In this document: positions 34,548 through 41,993 of the stretch, piece by piece | Layout: each line of letters begins with the position of its first letter | Numbering within the stretch: position 1 is the first letter of the stretch | Source: an uncultured Eubacteriales bacterium | GTDB taxonomy: Bacteria; Bacillota; Clostridia; Christensenellales; Borkfalkiaceae | Length of the DNA: 64,000 bases | NCBI GenBank assembly: GCA_905209085.1 | Contig: CAJLRM010000010.1 | Coordinates: forward strand, 6,350-70,349 | Direction: 5' to 3' | The notes under the pieces: generated by a model | What the model was told of the DNA's origin: nothing | What the model saw: the letters and a program-made list of their open reading frames with translations, nothing else | Database searches by the model: none | Position numbers and translations under genes: made by a program

Positions 34548-34669
34548 TTTCGTTCTCCTTTATTTCTATTTTCTCAAAACGAGTAATCGCCTGCCATTTT
34601 CTTCCCAATTGTAATATTTCAGGGCTTTTCTTCCCCCATAAGGCAATTTTTCAAGCTGAAAAGAAACTC

Positions 34670-34698
34670 TTGACAAACTTTTTCGTTTATACTATAAT
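34670..34698 (+). promoter_or_regulatory. Consensus SigA promoter for the AraC-type regulator
   Basis: TTGACA (34670-34675), 17 nt, TATAAT (34693-34698). The predicted leader is about 65 nt. Confidence 0.88.
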
Positions 34699-34771
34699 TA
34701 AGTATAGAGAAAGAGCGGTGTAAAAGCAAGACCGTTTTTTGTCAGAATACTATATTATCTTGTCGTTCTAT

Positions 34772-35680
34772 ATGAAATTCAAAGCCAACATTCAAAAAAA
34801 CTTTCAATCGGGGACTCGTTCCTATCAATACACGGGCAAAAGCAGCAGCAATCCCCTGCGCTACGTGATGGATATGACGGGGCACGAAATCGTGGGCGGC
34901 GCCTACCGCCTGGACAGAGAGGGATACTATACCTATCTCCTCAATTATACCGTGAGCGGGAGCGCCTCTTTCACCTATTTAGGACGCACTCACGAGCTGC
35001 GTCCGGGAGATCTTGTCTTTATAGACTGCAATCTGCCCCATCATTTCGAATCGGGAAACGCGGGCTGGAACTTCTATTTTCTGCACTGCAACGGCCCCGC
35101 GCTGCCCGAATTTTACGAAACGTTCGTCCGCTGTACGGAATACGTATTCTCCAATTTCCGTCCCGCCGCGTTTATCAAAGAGCTGGACGCCATTCACGCG
35201 CTTTTGGAGAAACATCCCGAAGCCATGGAGTGCGGCACTAAGACTCATCCCTTCGAGGACGAAGAACTGTTCGCCGATTTTTCCGTGCGCATTTACAGCC
35301 TGCTCACGGATATTTATTTGCAGCTTCGCCAGCAAAAGAGCTTCTTCCCGCCCTCTATCGTCAAGGCGCGGGACTTTATCGCGGAGCATTTCGCGGAAAA
35401 AATTTCCTTGGAAGACGCGGCGAGCGCCGCCTGTCTTAGCGTCTATCATTTTTCCCATCAGTTCCGCCGCTATACGGGCACCACGGTGGGCGCTTACATC
35501 AACGGTTTGAGAATGCAAAAAGCCATCGAACTCTTGTCCACCACCGATAAAAAAATCATCGATATTGCCGTGGAATGCGGTTTTTCGGATATTCAGATGC
35601 TGAATAAGCTCTTCAAGACGAATTTTTCCATGACGCCCACGCAGTACAGAAAATCCCATCGTCCCTTTTTTTCCGATTGA
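34772..35680 (+). CDS. AraC-family transcriptional regulator
   Basis: 302 aa. An N-terminal cupin-type sensing domain (SFTYLGRTHELRPGDLVFID, CNLPHHFESG) is followed by a C-terminal double HTH (about 200-300): ISLEDAASAACLSVYHFSHQ, FRRYTGTTVGAYINGLRM, IIDIAVECGFSDIQMLNKLF and MTPTQYRK. It is divergent from the SGNH lipoprotein gene, so it probably activates it in response to a sugar. No good Shine-Dalgarno stands before this ATG; in-frame TTG codons at 34739 and 34760 have none either, so the start is uncertain. Confidence 0.88.
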   Translation: MKFKANIQKNFQSGTRSYQYTGKSSSNPLRYVMDMTGHEIVGGAYRLDREGYYTYLLNYTVSGSASFTYLGRTHELRPGDLVFIDCNLPHHFESGNAGWNFYFLHCNGPALPEFYETFVRCTEYVFSNFRPAAFIKELDAIHALLEKHPEAMECGTKTHPFEDEELFADFSVRIYSLLTDIYLQLRQQKSFFPPSIVKARDFIAEHFAEKISLEDAASAACLSVYHFSHQFRRYTGTTVGAYINGLRMQKAIELLSTTDKKIIDIAVECGFSDIQMLNKLFKTNFSMTPTQYRKSHRPFFSD

Positions 35681-35701
35681 AAGATATGTTTATAAAAAAA
35701 C

Positions 35702-35730
35702 AAAGCCATCCGTAAAACGGATGGCTTTTA
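35702..35730. terminator. Bidirectional terminator between araC-type gene and ppk
   Basis: AAAGCCATCCG / CGGATGGCTTT perfect stem with a TAAAA/TTTTA loop region. TTTT follows on the plus strand and TTTGTTTTTTT on the minus strand. Confidence 0.92.
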
Positions 35731-35779
35731 ATCGACGCCGAAAAAGCGCCGGATTTCAATACGTCCTTCTCTTTAAAAA

Positions 35780-37840
35780 TCAATCTTCGAGCAAAAATTC
35801 GTTTTGGGAATCGATGCCGACGCCCACCTGTTCCGTCTTTCTGTACCCGCCGTCGGGCAAAAATACCCGCGCCTTGATATTGTCGGAGAGCATCACCGTC
35901 AGCATATGGAATATCTTTTCCTCGATGCGTTTATCCAGCACGGGCGTGGCAATTTCCACCCTTTTATCCGTGTTGCGGGTCATGAGGTCCGCGCTGGAAA
36001 TATACATTTTTCGGGCCGCGCCCTCCCCGAAACAATAAATCCGCGAATGTTCCAGAAATCTGCCCACGATGGAAACGATGCGGATATTGTCCGTTTCGCC
36101 CGGGATCCCGGGCAAAAGGCAGCAGATTCCCCTTACGATGAGGGAGATTTTGACGCCGCTCTTGCCCGCGAGATAGAGCCTATCTATCATCTGCCGATCG
36201 GTGAGCGAATTCATCTTGGCTACGATGCTTGCGGAGCCGCCCGCTTTGGCAAGCTCTATCTGCTCGTCGATGCATTTCAAAAGCCCTTTCTTCAAGCCCT
36301 GCGGCGCGATTAAGAGTCTGTCGTAATGATATTCGGTATTGCAAATGGCGATATTGCGGAAGAATGCCGCCGCATCCTCACCGATTTCTCTGTCCGCCGT
36401 GATGATATTGAGGTCGGTATATTGTTTGGATGTGCTCTCGTTGTAATTGCCCGTACCCAGGTGAGTGATGTATCCGATCTCTCCGTTCTCGCTCAAAAGC
36501 ACGGAAATGATTTTCGAATGCACTTTATAATTCTGCATTCCGTAAATGATCGTGCAGCCCGCCTCCTGCAAGATGCCCGCGAAATACATATTGTTTTCTT
36601 CGTCGAAGCGCGCGCAAAGTTCGATGACCACCGTCACCTCTTTGCCGTTTTCGCTCGCCCGCTTCAACGCTTCCACGATGCGGGAATGATTATCCAGGCG
36701 ATAGATGGTGATTTTGATGGAAACCACCCTCTTATCGTCCGCGCACTCGTTGAGAAGCCGGACGAGCGGATCCATGGAATCGAACGGATAGGCGAGAAAC
36801 ACGTCCCGTTCCTTCACGCGCTCGATCAGGCTGACGGGAGGCATCAGCTCCGAGGCGACGCGGCCTTTAAAAGGCGGATATTTAAGTATCGAAAGCTTTT
36901 CCTCGGGGAAATATTTGCCCAGAGAAAAGAGAAATTTATAGTCGAGATAGTGCTCCACCTTAAAACAGAAAGATTTTTTTAAGTCGAGATTTTTGAGGAC
37001 GAAAGAGCGAAGGCGGTCGCTGTTTTTGTCGATTTCCAAGCGCACGGCGTCCAGCGTCGAGCGCATTCCCACTTTTCGCTTCATATATTTGGAAAAATCG
37101 AAATCGTGTTCGAGATCCGCGTCGTCCACGTTCGTATCGAAATCGGCGTTGCGAGTCACCCGCAGCATCGCCTTTCCCTTCACCGTATATCCCGGGAAAG
37201 CGTACGCTCCGAACTCCGATACCAGATCTTCCACCGTAACGAGATTGATCTTCTTGCCTCCCTCGATACGGAACAGGCGCTCCGCGGCGGGAGGGATCGC
37301 CATCACGCCGAACATATCCCGCTCTTCCTTTTCCAGCTCGAACATCATGTAAAGATGTTTATTTTCAAAGCGGATCATGGGATGCTTTGCGTCCAGCACC
37401 ATGGGCGAGAGAAGGGGGAGTACGGATTCGAAAAAATGCGCTTCACACTGCGCGCGCTGGCGGATCGTCAGTTCGTTAGGGCGCAGAATGCGCATTCCGT
37501 TTTTCGCAAGCTCCGCTTTCAGGCGCGAAAAGACCACCGAACATTCCTTATAGAGCGGTTTGACGACTTCCAGGATTCCGTTCACCTGTTCCTCCGCGGT
37601 GAGTTCCGTCTTATTCTCGCGCGCGGCGGGATCCAGCTTGCTCTCGTTGAGCAGACTTCCCACGCGCACCATGAAAAATTCGTCGAGATTAGAACAGAAG
37701 ATGGCCAAAAATTTGCAGCGTTCCAAGAGCGGATTGGTCAGATCGTTCGCCTGATCGAGAACTCGTCGGTTAAATTGCAGCCAGGAGTATTCCCTGTTGC
37801 AGTAAATGCCTTTTACGAAGGCGTTTTCTCCTTTCGCCAC
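35780..37840 (-). CDS. ppk: Polyphosphate kinase 1
   Basis: 686 aa, the normal PPK1 size. It polymerises the gamma-phosphate of ATP into polyphosphate and works reversibly at the membrane. N domain: NREYSWLQFNRRVLDQA. Head: PMIRFENKHLYMMF. C1: LAYPFDSMDPLVRLLNECA and the phospho-His region NYKVHSKI, THLGTGNYNE. C2: MNSLTDRQMIDRLY, SRIYCFG, SSADLMTRNTDKRVE. It starts 2 nt after the stop of the Ppx/GppA gene and is co-transcribed with it, so synthesis and breakdown of polyphosphate are linked. Confidence 0.96.
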   Translation of the reverse strand: MAKGENAFVKGIYCNREYSWLQFNRRVLDQANDLTNPLLERCKFLAIFCSNLDEFFMVRVGSLLNESKLDPAARENKTELTAEEQVNGILEVVKPLYKECSVVFSRLKAELAKNGMRILRPNELTIRQRAQCEAHFFESVLPLLSPMVLDAKHPMIRFENKHLYMMFELEKEERDMFGVMAIPPAAERLFRIEGGKKINLVTVEDLVSEFGAYAFPGYTVKGKAMLRVTRNADFDTNVDDADLEHDFDFSKYMKRKVGMRSTLDAVRLEIDKNSDRLRSFVLKNLDLKKSFCFKVEHYLDYKFLFSLGKYFPEEKLSILKYPPFKGRVASELMPPVSLIERVKERDVFLAYPFDSMDPLVRLLNECADDKRVVSIKITIYRLDNHSRIVEALKRASENGKEVTVVIELCARFDEENNMYFAGILQEAGCTIIYGMQNYKVHSKIISVLLSENGEIGYITHLGTGNYNESTSKQYTDLNIITADREIGEDAAAFFRNIAICNTEYHYDRLLIAPQGLKKGLLKCIDEQIELAKAGGSASIVAKMNSLTDRQMIDRLYLAGKSGVKISLIVRGICCLLPGIPGETDNIRIVSIVGRFLEHSRIYCFGEGAARKMYISSADLMTRNTDKRVEIATPVLDKRIEEKIFHMLTVMLSDNIKARVFLPDGGYRKTEQVGVGIDSQNEFLLED

Positions 37841-37842
37841 GA

Positions 37843-39441
37843 TTATTCCTCCTTCTCCTCCGTTTTTGCGTTCTCGTCCGTTTTTGCAACGGCGTTCTCC
37901 TTCGCTTCGTTCCCCTCTTCCGTCCGGGGACTTTGAACGGGCGCCGCTATTTCCTGCCGTATTTCCTTTTCGAGCGGAGAACTCTCTTTAAAAGGCATCC
38001 CGGCTTTGTTCACCCGCGGGCGCCTGATCCTCTTGACGGGCGCCGTGTCTGTTTTTTCCTCTATTCCCTCTTCGCCCGCGGAGCTCTCCGCTTTCCTCGC
38101 GCGAGGACGTCTGACTCTCCTGACGGGCGCCGATTCCTCTTCGTTTGCGCTCGTTTCGACCGCGGGATTTTCCGTCTTCTTTATGCGGGGGCGGCGCGGC
38201 GTCCTTTGGGAGTGTTGCGTCGTATCTTGTCCTTCTTCCCCCGTAGACGCAGATATGGGCGCTCCTTCCGTTTGCACTTTACGGGGACGTCCCCTGCGGG
38301 CGGGAGAGGCGGGAGTCGGAGCGGACTGCTCTTCGGGAAGGTATGATTTTCTCTCCGTTTCTTCCTTTTTCTTGTGGGAAGAGGACTTTTTCTCAGGCGA
38401 TTTCACCGATTCGAAATCCGCTTTCTCCGCCTTGCGGAGAGATTTCTTCTTTGACGTCTTCTCTGTTTTTTCTTCGGGGGATTCCAAGAAAACCTCCCGA
38501 TCCGCCGCGGGAATCTCTTGGAGATCGGTTTCTACACCCTGCCATTTTCCGCCCGTCACCAAAGCGAGATAGCCCTCCTTGACGCCGAAATCGGAAACGA
38601 CGATATTGGCGACGCCGAAATATTTGAGCATCGCCCTCAGCACCACCGCCGCGGTCGTCAGCGTATAAATTTTTTCGGGCGCGTTTTTAAGGACGAGCAT
38701 ACTCCTGTCCGAAGAACGCACGAGATGTTTGCACAGCTTTTTCAGTCTGTCGTATTCGATGCGCTTTTCGCCGCCCGTTTCCGTTTCGTCGTAATAATCG
38801 CAATAGACGTCGTAAATCGCCCGATTGGTGGCGCCGACAAGCACCGCCGTCGCAAAGGCGCTTTCTCCGGGAAGCCCCGATTTTTCCAGCTTCTTTTTGA
38901 CGTGTTTTTGAATGATCTTCGTCTCCGCTTCGTCGGGGTGAATATGTTTGACGAACTTGCGGCTGATCTGAATGGGGCCGAAATCGAGATACGTGAGCGC
39001 TTCGGGATTGTCCTTGGTGAGGTCGCAAAGTTCGATGCTGCCGCCGCCGATATCGGCGAGGACGGCACGATTGAGCGCTTTATATTGCTCGTTGGAAACG
39101 AGGTCGCAATACGCTTCCTCCTGTCCGTCGAGAAGATTGACGTTAACCGCAGCCCGACGTTTGATCTCCGACGTCACCCAGCCGAAATTTTCGAAGTTGC
39201 GCATGGACGCCGTGGAAATGACGTAACATTTTTCCACGCCCGTCTTTTTGCAGATTTCCTTCATCTTGTTGAGGTTTTCCACCAATTTTTCCACACCCCG
39301 TTCGGAGAGGTTACGTCCTTCCATATAGTGGAGAATGGAAATATTCTCCCGCTCCCTCAGCAGTATGTCGAAATTCTTTTCTCCTTCCGCCGCCAGCAGA
39401 GAAATGCTGCTGGAACTGATGTCTATGATCGCGTATTTCAT
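37843..39441 (-). CDS. ppx: Ppx/GppA phosphatase with AT-hook-like C-terminal tail
   Basis: 532 aa. Residues 1-300 are a Ppx/GppA exopolyphosphatase or (p)ppGpp phosphohydrolase domain: YAIIDISSSSISLL, VISTASMRNFENFG, EEAYCDLVSNEQY, LADIGGGSIELCD, LDFGPIQIS and VVSDFGVKEGYLAL. Residues about 325-532 are a charged, disordered tail with four spaced basic motifs: RRGRPRK, RRPRIKK, RRPRARK and RRPRVNK. These resemble AT-hooks and could hold DNA or the polyanionic polyphosphate. Such tails are not part of the family. AAGGAG precedes the ATG, 57 nt after pfkA. Confidence 0.88.
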   Translation of the reverse strand: MKYAIIDISSSSISLLAAEGEKNFDILLRERENISILHYMEGRNLSERGVEKLVENLNKMKEICKKTGVEKCYVISTASMRNFENFGWVTSEIKRRAAVNVNLLDGQEEAYCDLVSNEQYKALNRAVLADIGGGSIELCDLTKDNPEALTYLDFGPIQISRKFVKHIHPDEAETKIIQKHVKKKLEKSGLPGESAFATAVLVGATNRAIYDVYCDYYDETETGGEKRIEYDRLKKLCKHLVRSSDRSMLVLKNAPEKIYTLTTAAVVLRAMLKYFGVANIVVSDFGVKEGYLALVTGGKWQGVETDLQEIPAADREVFLESPEEKTEKTSKKKSLRKAEKADFESVKSPEKKSSSHKKKEETERKSYLPEEQSAPTPASPARRGRPRKVQTEGAPISASTGEEGQDTTQHSQRTPRRPRIKKTENPAVETSANEEESAPVRRVRRPRARKAESSAGEEGIEEKTDTAPVKRIRRPRVNKAGMPFKESSPLEKEIRQEIAAPVQSPRTEEGNEAKENAVAKTDENAKTEEKEE

Positions 39442-39498
39442 TTTTTACTCCTTGTATCTGTCGCCGATGTTCTTTATTTATACGGATTTCTTAACTTT

Positions 39499-40590
39499 TT
39501 AAAGGGAACGGGTCGGGTCCGATTCCCCGAAACTGACGCCTATCGCCTTTGCCGCCCTCACCATCTGATGAGAGGGCGGGACGCTCTTGGTTTTGCCCGC
39601 GATATCCGCCAGCGAATTATAGGTGACTTTTCCGCCCGAAACCGCCACGGTGACGCCGAATTTCTTTTTCTCGGCGAGTTCTCCCGCATAACTTCCCATC
39701 AGCGTGCATAAAGCGCGATCATAAGGATTGGGAGAGCCGCCCCTCTGCAAGTAGCCGATGACCTGCGTACGCGTTTCCACGCCCGTCCTCGCTTCGATAT
39801 TCCGCGCCAGACGCTGGGTGACGGTGGTTTCGCCGCGCGCGGCGCGAAGGGTCAGGCGGTCCTTTTTCTTCAAGGACGCTTCTTCTTTGCTCAGCGCGCC
39901 TTCGGCGACGGCGACGATGCTGTACCTCGCGCCCGCCTTTCTCCTCTTTTCGAGAACCGCCACCACGGCGTCCTCATCGTAAGGAATCTCGGGAATGAGG
40001 ATGATGTTTGCGCCGCCCGCAAGTCCCGCGTATAAGGTGAGCCAGCCCACTTTATTGCCCATTACCTCCACCAGCATGGTGCGCCCGTGGCTGGCGGCGG
40101 TACTGTGCATACGGTCGATACATTCGGTGGCGATCTCCATAGCCGAATTGAATCCGAACGTGACGTCCGTGCCCCAGATGTCGTTGTCGATGGTCTTGGG
40201 CAGACCGATGACGTTGCAGCCTTCCGCCGCGAGGAGCGCCGCCGTCTTGTGGGTGCCCGCGCCGCCGAGCGTCACGAGGCAATCCAAGCCCAATCTATTG
40301 TAGTTTTCCTTCATTTTATCCAGCTTCGAACGGTTGTTTTCATCCGTCACGGTCATCTGCTTGAAGGGCTGGCGCTTGCTGCCGAGCATGGTGCCGCCCG
40401 CCAAAAGCAGGTCCTCGAAATCCTTTTCCGCCAACGTTTCAAAATCGCCTTCGATGAGTCCCGTATAGCCGTTGAGGAATCCTATAATTTTCACGTCTTC
40501 GATATGCGAATAGGCGTATTTCGCAAACGCCCTCATCACTGCGTTCAGTCCGGGGCAATCCCCGCCGCTCGTCAACATTCCTATTTTCAT
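39499..40590 (-). CDS. pfkA: 6-phosphofructokinase
   Basis: 363 aa. It phosphorylates fructose-6-P in glycolysis. Signatures are MKIGMLTSGGDCPGLNAVMR, LVTLGGAGTHKTA, LPKTIDNDIWGTDVTFGF, MGNKVGWLTL and TQVIGYLQRGGSPN. The donor-site position equivalent to E. coli Gly104 is Gly (ATP type), yet the neighbouring Asp103 is Ala here, and the TIDND loop begins PK as in PPi-type and group III enzymes. ATP dependence is likely but should be tested. It is first in the pfkA-ppx-ppk transcript. Confidence 0.93.
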   Translation of the reverse strand: MKIGMLTSGGDCPGLNAVMRAFAKYAYSHIEDVKIIGFLNGYTGLIEGDFETLAEKDFEDLLLAGGTMLGSKRQPFKQMTVTDENNRSKLDKMKENYNRLGLDCLVTLGGAGTHKTAALLAAEGCNVIGLPKTIDNDIWGTDVTFGFNSAMEIATECIDRMHSTAASHGRTMLVEVMGNKVGWLTLYAGLAGGANIILIPEIPYDEDAVVAVLEKRRKAGARYSIVAVAEGALSKEEASLKKKDRLTLRAARGETTVTQRLARNIEARTGVETRTQVIGYLQRGGSPNPYDRALCTLMGSYAGELAEKKKFGVTVAVSGGKVTYNSLADIAGKTKSVPPSHQMVRAAKAIGVSFGESDPTRSL

Positions 40591-40669
40591 AAACCTTTCT
40601 CCTGCGTAAAGTATGCCCGTTCGCGGCGCATTTTATAGCACTTCTCCCCGAAGGGTTTTCTTTTTTCCT

Positions 40670-40698
40670 ATTTTACCACAATTTTACTCCGCTGTCTA
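40670..40698 (-). promoter_or_regulatory. SigA-like promoter of the pfkA-ppx-ppk operon
   Basis: On the minus strand TAGACA (40693-40698), 17 nt, TAAAAT (40670-40675), 80 nt before the pfkA ATG. Confidence 0.65.
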
Positions 40699-41139
40699 CC
40701 CCTTCCCCCAAATTTCTCGTCAAAAACGGCACAAAAGACACTTTTTCAAAACGCGACTGCGTTTTTATCCGCAAGAGCCGACTTTTCTGCTTTGATTTTT
40801 CGATCTCCGAAATCTCAAAAATACTCCTTTGTTTTTCGGCGGCTTCGTTTGCCGTCTTCTATTATACGCTCCGTTTGTAAAAAATTTTACGATATTTTGT
40901 AACCAAACGGTAAATTTTTGACGAGAACTATGTTTTAAAGTGAAATTCTGCCTATATTTTTGTGCTCCCTGCGGCCATTTTTGAACGTGAAGGGGAGAAA
41001 ACTCCTCTTTTTCCAAAAAAATCCTTTTAAAACAGTATAAAACGATAAACGGCGGGAGATACTTGTATTGAACAGGAAAAGCTCGCCTTTACATATAATG
41101 CACTAAGGGAGTCTTTTTCTTACGAGAGAGGTGTTTTAT
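40699..41139. other. Intergenic region between pfkA and mazF
   Basis: About 440 nt. An open frame on the minus strand (40765-41016) has no ribosome site and a composition unlike the neighbours. TATAAT at 41094-41099 may be the mazF -10, but TTGAAC is 20 nt away, too far. No antitoxin frame is present upstream of mazF. Confidence 0.5.
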
Positions 41140-41490
41140 ATGAACGTTAAACGCGGAGAACTTTATTATGCCGATTTGTCGCCTGTGGTCGGCAGCGAAC
41201 AGGGCGGTATCCGTCCCGTTCTCGTCGTTCAGAACGACGTCGGGAACAAATACTCCCCCACCGTCATCGCCGCCGCAGTCACCAGCAAAATCAACAAAGC
41301 AAAGCTCCCCACCCATATCGAGCTGCCCTCCGCCTACGGGCTTGCCAAGGACAGCGTCATCCTTTTGGAACAAATCAGAACCATCGACAAAAGGCGGCTC
41401 AAAGAACGCATAGGAGAACTTCCTCCCGCCACCATGAACCGCGTAAATAAGGCGATACTCATCAGCCTGGGCTTTTCCCAGACGCCTTAA
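41140..41490 (+). CDS. ndoA: MazF/PemK (NdoA)-type endoribonuclease toxin
   Basis: 116 aa, the full length of the family. MNVKRGELYYADLSPVVGSEQGGIRPVLVVQND has the RGE-x-Y and S-x-Q-GG-x-RPV signature (shown in part), followed by TVIAAAVTSKINKAKLPTH, VILLEQIRTIDKRRL. Such toxins cut single-stranded mRNA at short motifs such as UACAU. The usual partner gene (ndoAI/mazE) is missing upstream, so the toxin is solitary here. GAGAGGTG precedes the ATG and a strong terminator follows. Confidence 0.93.
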   Translation: MNVKRGELYYADLSPVVGSEQGGIRPVLVVQNDVGNKYSPTVIAAAVTSKINKAKLPTHIELPSAYGLAKDSVILLEQIRTIDKRRLKERIGELPPATMNRVNKAILISLGFSQTP

Positions 41491-41534
41491 CAGAGCCTAT
41501 ACGATGTTTTTCATCATCTTCCCCCATATATCCG

Positions 41535-41573
41535 AAAATCGGTACGGAGCTGCCTGCCCCGTACCGATTTTTC
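41535..41573 (+). terminator. Terminator after mazF
   Basis: AAAATCGGTACGG / CCGTACCGATTTT perfect 13-bp stem, 11-nt loop, then TTCG; 44 nt after the stop. Confidence 0.9.
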
Positions 41574-41927
41574 GCCCTTTGCGCAATATTTTTTTGCTTT
41601 TAAAAATAGGAATATGACCGGATAAGCCCCTGTTTTTAATAGGGACTTCGTCGGGAGATTCAATTTCTTTTAAACTCTCCGCCCCTTCGTCGTCAGGATC
41701 TATAAATTTTAAAAGCTTCCGTTTTAATATTGTTCAAGACTTCTAAATTTTTCAAAGACTCCCGATTTAATATCGCCCTCCCGCGGCTCTCGTACGTTCC
41801 ATTTTTCCCGCATAAAAAAGAGTTTCGCCGATTTCGCGCGGAAAAGCGAAAATAGCGCAAAAACAGTCAAATTCCGCGCCGCCGTTTTTGTTATAGTGGA
41901 GGGCGAAAGACAAATCGGAGGACCTCT
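41574..41927. other. Intergenic region upstream of the spoIIE leader ORF
   Basis: About 350 nt without a supported gene. TATAGT at 41892-41897 could be a -10, but no good -35 lies 16-18 nt upstream, and no clear 0A box (TTGTCGAA-like) is visible. Confidence 0.4.
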
Positions 41928-41993
41928 ATGAGCGAACGACAAAAATCTATCCGCCGCCTCGAAAGAAAAAACGCAGACGGGAGAATCGTATGA
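41928..41993 (+). CDS. 21-aa leader ORF coupled to spoIIE
   Basis: MSERQKSIRRLERKNADGRI followed by V and TGA, with CGGAGGACC 5 nt before the ATG, a better ribosome site than that of spoIIE. Its TGA overlaps the spoIIE ATG as ATGA, the classic arrangement for translational coupling. Very basic (7 Arg/Lys in 21). It could be a regulatory leader peptide or a small protein; no family known. Confidence 0.6.
   Translation: MSERQKSIRRLERKNADGRIV

Noticed and set aside
40765..41016. 83-codon minus-strand frame between pfkA and mazF
   Set aside because: No ribosome site, no homologous features, lies in an AT-rich promoter-type region.
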